A stretch of DNA of 64,000 nt from Floccularia luteovirens (lineage: Eukaryota > Basidiomycota > Agaricomycetes > Agaricales > Squamanitaceae). A model generated the notes under the pieces. That model was not told the DNA's origin and searched no databases. It saw only the letters and a program-made list of their open reading frames with translations. Positions 26,364-39,110 of this stretch are shown here, piece after piece (position 1 is the first letter of the stretch; every line of letters begins with the position of its first letter). Location of the stretch: contig VSJF01000006.1 in assembly GCA_009739215.1 (NCBI GenBank), forward strand, positions 1,116,001-1,180,000. Reading direction: 5' to 3'. Both the position numbers and the translations under genes were made by a program.

Positions 26364-28987
26364 ATGGCGGAGGACGGATACACTTCTTCAACTGCTTGGG
26401 AAAGCGGAGACCAGTCTGAAACTCATATGCATGGCAGTTATGCTCGCTCGCCCGTGAAGTCCTACGATGCCCTTGATTCATCTCATTCCAGTCCTCCAAT
26501 GAACCCCTCATCTCCCCAGCTACGGTCCAGCGAAGACTCAGCTGGAACCCAGATTTCATTCTCCCGACGGGACTCTCCTGCTGTCGCAATAGAAAGACGA
26601 GATACTATGACAACATTGCAAAGTGAAGTACCGAGTCTTGTTGAACCAAGTTTTGATGAAAATGTGCTTAGGGCATTATGTGAGCTCGACGTAAGCTTCC
26701 CAAAGTTAAATCATTTCTCTTGCGCACTGTAATCTCATTAGCCCTATTAGTGTGGTGTACCTTTACTTCTTGATCGAATCAAACAAAGTGTCGTGTCTTG
26801 TAGAGTGAGCAATCTGGTTGAAAACCTTTTTCACATCTCAATAGCGGTTTATTCAGGAAGCATCGGTATTCTTCAAAAAGCGTGCCCTAATAGAAGAAGA
26901 ATATGGCAAGAATTTGCACAAGCTTGCCCGGACTACTTCTGAGGTCTATGCGCTGAACGATGGAAAAGCAGGGTAACTTCTTGTCTTACTACATATAACT
27001 CTGGTCTGACCTCCCATTAGATCTTTTGTATCTGCTTGGCAATCGTGCATGAGAGTACACGAAATGATGGCAGAAAATCGCCTGAGATTCGCTCAACGAC
27101 TTAATGAAATGAGTGAGGAGCTGGCGACTCTTGTGAAGGAAGTTGATAAAAATCGAAAACAAGTTTGTTGAACACTTTTGGTTGTTGTTTGGACTTGCCT
27201 TAACAAAACCAAACTAGACCAAGGAATTGGCCTCACGATATGAGCGTGCACTACAAGAATCGGAAGTAATCACAGAAAAAAGCAAGAACAGGCTTGATAT
27301 CACATCGGAAGAACTGGAACGTTTACTCCTTCAAAAGGAAGGAGAGTCTTTAAAGGACAATGCTATGCAGCCGAGGATCGGCGGTGCAGGTGGTAAACGG
27401 GCAATCGGAAAAGCCGTCGCCAAAGGTGGCCTTCTTCTGAAGGGAAAGAATCCAGGCAATGTGAACCCTCTGAGAACCATACTGAGAATTGCTGCTCATA
27501 ATGTGGGATACCTGACAACAGATACAACGGCAAGAAGATGACATAAGAGCAAGAATGTCAGCGGCGTCTGATCAGTACAGGAAAGCTGTTATTGATACCC
27601 AAGCCATGCGGCAGGAATATTTTAATCTTCAGTTACCTCGAATTCTTCGTGTGAGTTACGAATACCTAAACCCATATTTACTCAAATGCACACGCATATA
27701 TTAGGCTCTAAAAGAATGTACGGATGAAGTCGACCTGGGTACACAATACCACTTGACGAGATATGCATTCCTCTTTGAGAGTATCGTCCTTAGCGATGGA
27801 TCCACTCTTGTTCCACCGAATGATGAAGGTTAAACCAATTATTCAAATGCGGAGACAGCTGCTAAGGTATATACAGGACGTGGCCTCAAGGCAACGATCG
27901 AGACCATCGATAACCGTAGCGACTTCAAGACATATATGCAGAATTACGCGTTCGCGCGAGGCTCGACTGCTCCCAAAGGCCCTCGTAGGGAAGGTCCCAC
28001 TGAAGAAGGATTTGTGAGCATTGAGAATATTTATCTATTTGGGGGTCATAATCTTGCCTATTTTTAGTTACCTCCCCTTCCAACGCATCTTGGTGACAAG
28101 AATGCTGCCTCTCAAGTTCCTACCAACGGGGTCAATGGACTTTTGGATAAGGGTCGACCAACTTTTGGTGTCGATTTGGCTGAACAAATGATGAGAGACA
28201 ATGTCGACGTGCCTCCTATCATGCAGAAGTGTTGTACTGCAATAGAGAAATATGGGATTAAATCTCAGGGTATATACCGTGTCAGTGGTACAACAAGCAA
28301 GGTAGCAAACCTAAGGCATCGATTAGATAAAGGTTCGCTCTCATTTCTTGCTTGAAAACAGTGCGCGATAATTTGCTGTCCAGATCTCGAGTCTGTTGAT
28401 CTGGATGCCCCAGAGTGGTCACAAGACATCAATAATGTCGCGAGCGTTCTTAAGATGTGGCTACGAGAACTACCAGATCCATTACTTACCAACGCACTCC
28501 ATCAAGGGTTTATAGAGGCAGCCAGTAAGTATCTATCCAGTGTGCACCGTGCTTGACCTTCAATATTGAATGCTTCGATAGAAATTGATAATGACAGACT
28601 ACGACACATTCGACTGCATGAACGTGTCAATGACCTTCCTGACCCCAATTATGCAACACTGAAATATTTCATGGGTCACCTACACCGGTAAGCATTGTCA
28701 TGAAGTCATTAACATGGCTCGTATTGATGGGGTGGCGTAGAATCAACCAACACGCTGCTGAAAATTCCATGTCAATGCAGAATCTCGCCATTGTATTTGG
28801 GCCGACACTTTTCGGGCAAGCACCGGTTAATGGTCAGCAGGTCGGCGGCATGGCAGATGCTACATATCAAAATCAGGTTCTTATACTCATCATATACAAA
28901 GAGATTTTACTGACAAGACCAAATCAGGCGATTGAAACAATCCTTAATCATTATACAGATATCTTTATCGACGAATCGGAAGGATAA
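26364..28987 (+). CDS. RGD1: F-BAR and RhoGAP protein, RGD1 type
   Basis: GTPase-activating protein for Rho-type GTPases (Rho3/Rho4 in yeast Rgd1), acting at the membrane in polarity and cell-wall signalling. After a Ser/Pro-rich N-terminus comes an F-BAR domain: FKKRALIEEEYGKNLHKLAR, ENRLRFAQRLNEMSEELATLVKE, ASRYERALQESEVITEKSK, ARMSAASDQYRKAV and ECTDEVDLGTQYHLTRYAFLFES. A linker (LPPLPTHLG) leads to the RhoGAP domain with the arginine finger in GIYRVSGT, then LKMWLRELPDPLL, LKYFMGHLHRI and MQNLAIVFGPTLFG. It ends TDIFIDESEG. About a dozen short introns; domains appear intact. Confidence 0.88.
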
Positions 28988-29331
28988 AATTTTCAGCCAA
29001 TCCTTATTCTATACCCACAATCTCATTTCTGTATGCGCATGCTTTGGTCAAGGACGCTCCTTTTTGCTTGTGTCCCATCCCCTCCTTATCACAAGATATC
29101 TGGCATGTATTGAATATCTCATCATGTATAAACCCTTGTTTATTCACCCAGTAATCCAACCAGCCTAAACTACATAAACATCGGTACAAAGGGAAAGAAT
29201 ACAATCTCCGCTCTGTTCATACAATATGTTACAGAGGTAATGGAATCAACAGTGGAATACACTTATTATGGGAACTGCAGGTAGTCCAATTAGCGATATC
29301 CAATTCAAAACAAAAATCATTTTACCTCGGG
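28988..29331. other. Intergenic, converging 3' ends
   Basis: 3' flanks of the RhoGAP gene (plus) and the F-box gene (minus). No gene seen. Confidence 0.5.
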
Positions 29332-30519
29332 TTACGTTTGCACCAATAACCAGAGCCCGGCCATATCATCAAAAACCCATTCCGTTTGCGTCGGGAAGAT
29401 GATACGTCGGAGAGAAGGGCATGCCCTACCCCATTCTGTACACAGAGCGTACTCTTCCATAGCATCGAATATTCTCACACCATCTACTTCAGTAGGTGAT
29501 AGATCAAGGCATGAGAGGCTCTGGAACATGCGCAAAACTGCTGACAGACCCGCTAATAATCTCTATTCTTCCATGGGGGACTTCAGAGACGCTCGTAATG
29601 GAAAATCGGAGATGCTTACAAGACCAGAAAATGAGTAATGAAGTGTATGCCTGAGCGCAAGTCGCACTCGCAAGCTTTCCACAGTGGGAAGGTATGTTGA
29701 GATATTGCGGAGAAGAGATGGTCGGACTGACATCGCCGACAGATCCAAATACCGAAGAGGCATGCTTGTATGTGTCATGCGAGGAAGATTTTCCCGATTG
29801 ACGTCAGAATCTTGCCCAACAAGGGAGAGATATTGTACCGGTCTTCCTGGCAAGAGTGACGCCGCGGCGTCGGCTGATCCACGGAATGAGGAGAGGAAGG
29901 GCAGCGCCTGCGGCGGGATCTCTACTATCGTATGATGGTCTGACAATTTCAGATGTCGCAAGTTTCCCAAGTTTGTTAGAAAAGAATCAAGGACTGTTGT
30001 GTACGGTTGAGCGCCCTTTATCCAATCTGCTCCGAGGGAACAGGAGAGTAGGAGTGGGAAACGGCACCCCGTAATGATTCGTTCAATTGCGTGAATATTC
30101 GTACCGGACATTGCAATGTTTGCAGGTCCAAGTAATATCTCGAGTGATTCGAGCGACGTCAAAATGCGAACCGCTCCAGCCACTTGCTCACAAGAGGCGA
30201 TAAGATAAGGTGACGGGTATGTTTGTAGATCAGCTTGCCATCGAATATACAGTTTCTTTGTTGCATCTGCAAGATGTGTTCGCTGTTGAATCGATTCGCT
30301 CCATCGAAGCGTTCTGCGCGGTACCGGTAAGCTTTCTGTGAGAATGTCTGTTATAGAAACGGATGAATAGAGCATGCGTTCAGCAACAGCTTTGAATCGA
30401 TGAGAAACGCAGGAAAGCGTCGCAAGCGTTGATGGTAGGAACTCATTGAATATTGTGGTAAGAGTCTCGTTGGGAAGTGCTATATCTGGGTTTGGTGTGT
30501 TTTCATTGAACGTGGACAT
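29332..30519 (-). CDS. F-box protein with leucine-rich C-terminus
   Basis: F-box near the N-terminus (ALPNETLTTIFNEFLPSTL...CVSHRFKAVAERMLYSSV), so it is likely the substrate adaptor of an SCF ubiquitin ligase. The rest shows irregular leucine-rich segments (LESLEILLG, LRHLKLSDH, LRYLDLSAMSV, ESLRVRLAL). Exon 1 is 29620-30519 and a 57-base intron (29563-29619) joins SFSGL to RLLAGLSAVLRMFQSL in exon 2, which ends AGLWLLVQT. Agaricomycetes carry large families of such F-box proteins, so the target cannot be guessed. Confidence 0.82.
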
Positions 30520-30878
30520 CTAGAACAAGATGTGGAAAACAAGGTCTCCAAGATACCAGGGGTTATGGCAAAATACCCGAGGACGGTCGGGGAATATCCG
30601 GGAAAACTGACCTCCAAGACGCTCATTATATGCCGAGACGGAAGATCGACGGAAGTATGTGAATGCTTGTCCTTACGAAAGTCATTTCCTGGTGGCGGCC
30701 ATGAATAATAATCAACTGACGCACTAGACAATTTAGGCGAGCAATGCACGTGGGAAGATGTGCGACAATCGCGAGGACGAAGAAGACTTATGTAGAATCA
30801 AAGACCCGGTTTGATGTTTGTGAGATGCAAAATAAATATTATAAGTTTACAGTATGGTACAAAAACAGATAGGCTCGG
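30520..30878. other. Intergenic between F-box gene and histone H4 copy 2
   Basis: Contains the F-box promoter and the H4 3' flank. The flank next to H4 shows no similarity to the flank of H4 copy 1. Confidence 0.5.
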
Positions 30879-31308
<430 letters not shown>

Positions 31309-31590
31309 GTTACTTTTCAAGTGGTTGGGATGAGTGGTAAAACTACTGAGAGTTGTTGTTTCTCAAAGATGAGATGACAGAATGTAAGAAGTCTTTTCCC
31401 AATCTGGACCGTTATATAACACCGTCCACAGTGGCTGTGCCACATTTCCTTTGTTGATTGTTGCATGCAAGCGCGCCAGTCACGTGCACACCGCGGCGCG
31501 TTTGTATAAATCTATGAGGCTCTGGATTGGATTGTTCATACTTACTCCTTCACCAATACAACATCAACACCAGCACCAACCTCAACCTCA
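31309..31590. promoter_or_regulatory. Bidirectional histone H4/H3 promoter, copy 2
   Basis: Same length (282 bases) and nearly the same sequence as 10725-11006, including both TATA elements (H3 side TATAAA at 31505-31510) and the GC-rich CACGTG/CCGCGG core. Near-perfect match of non-coding DNA points to recent exchange between the loci. Confidence 0.75.
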
Positions 31591-32116
<526 letters not shown>

Positions 32117-32591
32117 AGTGCTCTTTGACGATCTGTTATTATTTTACTTCTACTGTACTCCTAGTATATTTATTTTATATCACATTCATCTGACAGTGAA
32201 ATACTGAATTGCCCGTTTGATTTTGGGTTGCGTGAGCTCAATTGTTGTGGTAATACAACCTGCAGTCATTTAACAGGTATGTACTGATGAGTTGTTTTTG
32301 TATATCCGACTGAAGTATATATTCCGAATCTGTCAACTTTCGTTCGTGATATTTCGGAATATCGTATACATTGCAAATGACACTTCTTTGGAGGCGAACC
32401 ACATTATTGTTAACCGGGCTGAGACGCAACGGCTCGATTGTATTAGTCCCTATATAATGTCCTCACTTCACCTTGCCGAATGTCAACCACTCTTGCTTCC
32501 TCGCCGGTCGAGCCCGTCTTATCTACTACCTACTATCTTACCCTGATTCATTTGGCTGGCACCATTCTATACACTTCTTCCGAGACTTCAA
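32117..32591. other. Upstream region of the aspartic protease
   Basis: H3 copy 2 3' flank followed by the protease promoter, with TATATAA at 32451-32457. No gene seen. Confidence 0.45.
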
Positions 32592-34449
32592 ATGCTGCGC
32601 ATCGACATGTTCTCACTTTCTCCTATAATTCTTGCTTTCATCTTGTCATCGGCACAAGATGCTGGGGCAGTCCCTCAGAGTAATCCGCTAGCCGGACAGA
32701 GTATGAAGCTTATTAAGAAATCTATGACGCCTCGTTCGACAGAAGAAATCGGGGAATGGGCGAAGAACGCGAAAGAATCTCTCGAAGTGAAGTATGGCCA
32801 TAAAATGCTTCAGAGGCGAAGTAATACCGGTACTAATCTGTAAGTGTGCTATTCTCCCACTACTCTTTCTGCCTATAATTCCTTTTTGTAGCCTCACGAA
32901 CCAACATGACGATTCAAGGTAATAAAAGATCCATCTTATACCGAAATAGCTAACCCCAATTAATAGTTATTTTGGCTCGCTAGCAATCGGTACCCCCCCA
33001 ATTTCTTATAACGTTATTCTCGACACAGGATCTTCGTAAGCTTACATTTTGTTCTTATATCCTATGACTTATCATCTCCATAGTGATTTATGGGTGGCTG
33101 ATTATAAGTGTACTTCCGGATGTGGATCAGCGCCGTCATTTAGCTCATCTACGTCTTCCACATTCGTCGACATCAATACTCCCTTCGATATCTCGTACGG
33201 GAGTGGTCAGGCCCTGGGCTCACTAGGCCAAGATGTTGTGCAAATGGCTGGCTTCTCTGTGGCGAACCAAGTTTTTGCCCTCTGTAACCAAATTTCGTCC
33301 GGACTTGTCAGTGATGAAGTCTCTGGACTTCTAGGTTTGGCCTTTCAGACGATTGCATCTTCCAAAGCTATGCCGTTTTGGCAAACGCTTGCATCTGGCG
33401 GTGCTTGGGATGACCCAGTCATGGCTTTCCATCTGACACGGTTAGTTTGATTAGTTTATGAGTTGTTAGAGTGTTCATCTTGGTTATAGATATCTCAATT
33501 CAAGTTTGTATCAAGATTCCGCACCTGGAGGCTCATTTGATATGGGTATGTCGCAACGTCTCAATTTGTTTGTATCACCCTAATGGACATCAGGTTTCAC
33601 AAATTCAAGTCTTTTTGTAGGAGAAATTGACTATGTGAATTTAGTGGGACAGGCATCCTATTGGATCATACCGATAACATGTAGGCAACCATTTCTTGCC
33701 TCTATCCATCATCAACCTGATAATACGGATTAGCTTTGACTGTGCAAGGTAATAGCATTGATCTGCCAAATGGTCCGGACTCGTATTCTGCCATTGACAC
33801 TGGTACAACACTCGTGGGAGGTCCTGCAGAGTATATATCTCAGATCTTTGCACAAATTCCCGGTTCTCGGCCAGGTACTGGGAACTTTGAGAGTTACTAC
33901 ACGTACCGTATGTCTTTTGATTCTATTTAGTAGTAACATTTCATTGAACTTTTCGTTCAGCGTGTGACACTGAAGTTAATATTATAATGTCCTTTGGGGG
34001 AACTCAAAGTTGGCCAGTCAGTCCTGCAGATTTTATGTTATCCAGGCTCTCTGGTGGTCAATGTCTTGGCGCTTTCTTTGAATTATCCCCAGGAGGCTCC
34101 GCGCCATCATGGATCGTTGGCGATACATTCCTGGTTTGAGTCATTTATTTATGCGCATCTCGTTTTGCTAATGCTTCTCGACCTATAGAAGAATGTGTAT
34201 TCTGTTTTCCGTTACGAGCCACCAGCAGTGGGCTTTGCACAACTGTCATCTGTCGCATTGGGAGAGAATGGGGCTAATGATCCTTTACCAACCCCCACAG
34301 TCGGCTCCATTATTGCAAGTACTACAGCCACGGCCTTTATGAGCAACAACTCTGGAATGACATCGCGTGTCTCATGGGAGGTGTTACCTTTAATGGTCAT
34401 ATTCTGGACATCTATCTTTACTGGCGGTCCTGCATTCTATATTGTTTAA
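32592..34449 (+). CDS. Pepsin-like aspartic protease, probably GPI-anchored
   Basis: Family A1 endopeptidase, secreted and likely held at the cell surface. It has a hydrophobic N-terminal signal (SPIILAFILSSAQDAGAV), a basic propeptide, then the first lobe with SYFGSLAIGTPP, VILDTGSSDLWVA, the flap region ISYGSGQALGSLGQDVV and GLLGLAF. The second lobe has YSAIDTGTTLVGGP, a Cys pair around PCDTEVNI...GGQCLGAFF, and SWIVGDTFLKNVYSVF. A Thr/Ser-rich stretch and a hydrophobic C-terminus (PLMVIFWTSIFTGGPAFYIV) fit a GPI signal. Both catalytic Asp residues are present. The start may be ATG 32592 or 32607; about eight introns. Confidence 0.9.
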
Positions 34450-34510
34450 TCTAATAAATACCATTTATGTAGTTGATTGTATTTCGAATGGAGTGATAGA
34501 TTCTTATCTC

Positions 34511-35051
34511 CTACAGCTCTCCCCCAATATGGCGCACTAACGTCAGGATCCCTCTGCATAATGGTAACTGTCTTTCCATGAATAGTCCGTGTCCTCGAAT
34601 AGAGATGCTGCTTGAAGAGCATTTAAAACAGCCGACTTGAATCTTTCAATCTATAAGAATGAGGCAGTAGAAAAAAAAGAAAACGATGTGAATACCTTAT
34701 AATTTCGAGTAATCTCGCACACAAATCGTTGGAATGGGGTTCGGTGGATCAGAAGCTTTATCCAGTTTTGTAACGTTGCGAAGTGTTACGGTGCCAGGTA
34801 GGCGCCGCCTTTTTTGTCACCATTTCCCGCTTATCGATAGCTGCCATCGCGGGTTTTCCATCGCCAGGTACTGCTACCATCTTTCTAGCAACCGCTTTTG
34901 AGGTGGATTGGCCACTAGGACTTGTTTGCTCATTCACCCATTTCATACCAAATTCTCTTGTACTCTCTTTACCAACATAAGGTGAGCCCTAAGGAGAAAG
35001 GTGAGGAGTGAGGTGCTTACCACCAATAGCAGCACGCTTTCTGCGAGCCAT
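34511..35051 (-). pseudogene. Relic of a centromeric histone H3 (CENP-A/CenH3)
   Basis: Read on the minus strand from ATG 35051 (MARRKRAAIG, then an intron-like break), a basic tail of about 60 codons leads into histone-fold pieces lying in different frames. These are PGTVTLR (one frame), QRYKT (second), LLIHRTPFQRFVCEITRNYK (third), then an intron of 46 bases at the same place as in the canonical H3 genes here, FKSAVLNALQAAS-LFEDTD (shortened by several codons), HGKTVTIMQRD, and LVRHIGGEL with TAG at 34511. TPFQR and VTIMQ are CenH3-like rather than canonical (LPFQR, VTIQP in this genome). At least three frameshifts and a deletion make it non-coding as written. Canonical H3 as the parent is less likely. 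Confidence 0.65.
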
Positions 35052-35640
35052 TGTACATTTTTTTCAGAATAACATAAAACTGAGCATGGTTATGATTATA
35101 TCGGTGTTTGGACGCCACATTGATTATTGATTTACTTTGTTCGAATTTATCTCCGCAGAAAATGGGAACTGAATTCTTCTATAAATAGAAAACTCTCTTA
35201 CCCGGACTTTTGTTCTTGTGGACCAGGATTCCGCTTCTTGTCACACCGCCCGTATGACAGGGTATGACTCATGAAAGGGTGAAATGCCCCGGACATCACG
35301 ATTTGAGATTCTTTATAAGGTTTACTATATTAACTATAATACAATAGTGTGATAGAGGCGGTGGCGGCAAGAGTTCGCCATTACCATATTTGTCCAATAT
35401 GAAACGCAGAAATGGTAGAGATCAATGTAGTTGATTAACGAAAAAACTTCATCTTTTTCTCCAAGCGATGATTTTAAAGTATCTAATGAGCTGGCTATAA
35501 GCAAAGCTATGCTTTTACTTTCTGCTGTACCCTAAGTTGTAAGTATTATGTCCAGAATATAATGTAAGCAATCTATAAATAATAATGTCAATGGTATAAA
35601 TATATAAATAAATGTATATGTATGCGTTTCAAAGCACTTT
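35052..35640. other. AT-rich intergenic region
   Basis: No open frame of note; AT-rich towards 35330-35640. The right part is the 3' flank of the terpene synthase gene. Confidence 0.5.
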
Positions 35641-36813
35641 TTAAGCACTCTTGCGGGGGAGAAGTCTTACGACGTGTGTATCCCGAACTGTTTTTGAGGA
35701 TTTACCGAAGTACCTCTCAGTTTCGAAAGACCAATGCAAAATGCCGACAATCCAGCTTGCAAGTCCATCGACGTACACTGTAACTTCCCGATCGATCTGC
35801 GGGCCCCACGAAGGTAAAGCGTCCCTGTTTTGAATGAAGCGGTCTATCGATTCCTTGCATAAATCTCCAACGTAAGTGATAGCCTCTTGGACGTTGAGAG
35901 CCATCTGCTCCATTATGACTGCAACCATGTTGTGTGAATCACCCTCGGCTTGCTCCTTGTTGTAAGAGTAAATGTCCTAAATTGGATCTCAAAAACGTAT
36001 TCTCCGTAGACTCTTTTATAGTACTTACGTTAGACCATGAAACAAGGTCATTCGCTGCTTCACCTATGCTGCGGAGCAGAGGATGTTCCATGACCTCGTC
36101 GGGAATATCGAGGTTATTTGAATCTATGACCATTAATTAAGAACAAATGGTGCAACTCGTTACAAGAAAATCTTACATTCAATCAGCACCCAGCATGTTT
36201 TGCAGCCGGATGTATCTCTTCTCAGGGCAATATATGATTCCAGATCAGGAATACTGTCCGTAACGCGGTCATGGGCTTGCTCATTAATGCTTTGTAGGAA
36301 GAAGTCAAGAGACTCTACAAAGCGGTGTTGGACCCGAGGTGACGCTGTTTGCATGATCCGCTGGTAGAAGCTATATACGGGAATTAGCAGGAAGTTCTGA
36401 TCAGTTTTGATACGATCAAAGACATACTCTTGAGCCATTGTAGCAATGCGCGCAGAGGTACGAATGTCGTAAGGGTGGTAGAGAGTGTTGAGAAGGAGGT
36501 CGCTGAGTGCATGCGTCCCTTGATTGTCCATCTCATCTGAGATGTTGTCAAGGAAGAAAAACCAAAGAAGGAAGTCGGCGCATGCCCTCAGTTGTGCGTA
36601 ACCAACATCAGGATAGCACGCGGCAGCTATAAGACCAACGTCTAGGCCGTCCAGCGCACGCCGCATCGCTTTGTCTTGTGTGTGTCCTTTCAAAAACCAC
36701 TCTTCTGACTCGGTAGAAACCTGAGAACGGTGTTGATTAATGCGAAGGTTGAATTTACAATAAGTGGCAAGGTCGGGAAGAATGAATGAGTCTGACGATT
36801 GTGAAGATTGCAT
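35641..36813 (-). CDS. Sesquiterpene synthase (class I terpene cyclase)
   Basis: Cyclises farnesyl diphosphate into a sesquiterpene. Exon 1 carries LPDLATYCKFNLRINQH, the metal-binding region FFFLDNISDEMD, and the helical core to CWVLIE. A splice joins LIE-YSNNLDIPDEVMEH. A second intron (donor at about 36028) splits the NSE triad and restores ND-IYSYNKEQAEGD. The end has SWIVGILHWSFETERYFGK, with the conserved RY pair. About 340 residues, normal for the mushroom family. The first motif is DNxSD rather than DExxD. The product cannot be read from sequence, and there is no P450 or other tailoring enzyme beside it. Confidence 0.9.
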
Positions 36814-36889
36814 GATAATGATTGAATGCTCGGGAGAAGAGAGAAGAGAAGAGATTTTTAATGATCAACTCGAGCAATGTCGTTCTGGT

Positions 36890-36896
36890 TTTATAA
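36890..36896 (-). promoter_or_regulatory. TATA box of the terpene synthase gene
   Basis: TATAAAA on the minus strand, about 77 bases before the ATG at 36813. Confidence 0.45.
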
Positions 36897-39110
36897 AGAA
36901 ATCTGGGACCCTAAATCAGAAGAAAGTAAACTTGAAGCACAAGAAATGCGATTACAAAAACAACGCAGTATAGCCATTTCGCGGACATAGTATGCGTTGA
37001 TTTCAACGGTGACTGTCGAAAGGAGATTACCAACACCGGAGTTTTGAAAATAGTTCACATACATGGAGTGACCTGTGCAACTATCCGAAACACCCTCTTA
37101 GTTTTCATTATCTTTGTTGATATCGTATGGGTCTGCATGGACATTGAAGATTTTTACTAGACATCAAACATTCGGAAGTGAGCGCCGTCATCCGGTTTGA
37201 TCGATCATATAGTTGGGAGTCGGTGATGGAACAATGACTCGCGCAACCTTAAAGAGGATATCACCTAGTCATTCCAAAAATTTTCCGACGAAAAGGGAAT
37301 CAGTAGGATGGACGCGTAACAACGAAATATCTGCTTACAATTAGTGATGTCGTATTCGAAACTGATAGGATCATGCGAGACAAGCGTAAGATGCAAAAGT
37401 GTACACTTGCTCAGTCTTAGAGGTCAAGGAGTATCTCTCATAACTTGAAGAAACGGCGTGTGATGGTGCGTAACGCTTGTCATGTGTTAGCTGAGGGCAC
37501 TACTGGAGGGACAAGTCGGCATTATTCGGGTGTAACCTGTGCTGAAACGAAACAGTCGCTTTAAGCCTTTGATCTGGGAAAAGACTTGTTACGGAAAGTT
37601 AGTGAGAGCTGAACGATGGGCAAGGTAGCGAATTATGGATAGCTGGTGGTTAATGTGACTACCGTCCCGGTTTGCCCGCACCATGCAGGCTCCGGTCTCA
37701 ACGCCATCAACAAAAAATCGCGGCCAACTGGCCAACTGTCCGCAAATACAGTTTCACTGAAACCTATGAGCCTATAACCGTGACGCATCAGGTAAGAAAA
37801 GCTGCTGAAAACGATCTCCGGAACACTATGAGTTAATCTGGTGGTCACTGGTTAGTAAGTTGTTTCATTTTGCTTGCACATCCTCCACTACATACTATGA
37901 TGCAATCGCAACTTCTGTTTGATTCTCCATCACCTAATCAGGCCTTGATTTCCAGGGGAGCCAACTCCGTAGCCATCAAACTCTATCAACCAAGTTTTCA
38001 TTAAAGATGTTTCGTTTTTATTTTTTTTGTTTCCGGCTTATAGACTCAACGCCATCATCAAACATGGTTCTTATTGTGAATGGGGAAATATAACAAATCA
38101 TGGAATAAAAATCAAGCCCATTCAAATGACGGCGATGGAAACATCCCTACATACCAAGAACGGAAGATTTCGCCTTATTACCCTTTTTGAGACGACTGGA
38201 TATCAAAGCACGAACAGCTGTGTGGGTCTGGTGTTACACGGCGATATGGACGAAGAGAAGATCAAGACGAGTTACCTGTGGCTTGGGCATCACGGTGACT
38301 AACGGCGAACTCCACCTTTCTTTCTTTTGAAGATTTGGGTTTCCGGGAATACGGTGTCTTGTCTATTTTCATATCGAACCCATGAATTCGAGGGGCAGAA
38401 GCAAACAGTTCACAGGGGTCAGCGTTAATGTCCGTAACACCTTTTATCAGAAAGTGAGTGAATTCTATACGGCGAGCTAATAATTTACCTAGTTCGACGC
38501 TTGTTTCCTTCTGGACCCAGTGGGAACTTGTATCATCATTTGTGGATTCTTGCATATGATTGGAAACTAAAAAGGGGAGGAGTCACGCCAAGAAAGGTAA
38601 AGGATGGGAAGCTATTGTTGTGAACCTTTTTGACGCTCAGCCCTGTAATCGTTTGTTTGAAAGGCATCATCGGGGGTGTTATGCTTCTGTTGCTGCTCAG
38701 TCGAGTCTGCTACCCTACGGATTTACGAATATCTGCGTTTCAGCGTTTGGCGAAACTCAGAAAACGAGCTACGAACTCGCGGAAGGTCATTATACTGCAA
38801 TAGAAATAGGTCTAGTGTGTTAGAGAGTTAATAGTCTAAGTTCAGTTTTCGATCGGAAGAAGACTCCGTTGGTTTTTTCTTAAAGCGGACTAACTGTGAC
38901 ATTTCTTGGATAGCCAAATGCGCAGTTCGTATAAACTACTGGTAATATACATCTGCATTTATCTTACAACAATAATATATAGGGAATTGATTCACAAAAA
39001 CAATATAAGGGTGATCCATGAGTACGACTAGATGGTATATATGGAATAATAGGAAAAGACAATGTGAAAGAATACTAACTAGTGAATATCAGATAAGTTA
39101 TACCCCATAA
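36897..39110. other. Gene-poor 2.2 kb
   Basis: No recognisable gene. Unassigned open stretches lie at 38262-38555 (minus, 97 codons, LGKLLARRIEFTHFLIKG...), 38027-38302 (plus) and 38560-38823 (plus, no ATG). They overlap each other or lack starts and may be remains of decayed genes. 38830-39110 is AT-rich and is the 3' flank of the condensin gene. Confidence 0.35.

Noticed and set aside
38560..38823. Plus-strand frame of 87 codons as a gene
   Set aside because: The frame has no ATG (it opens at TTG), and no upstream exon was found.
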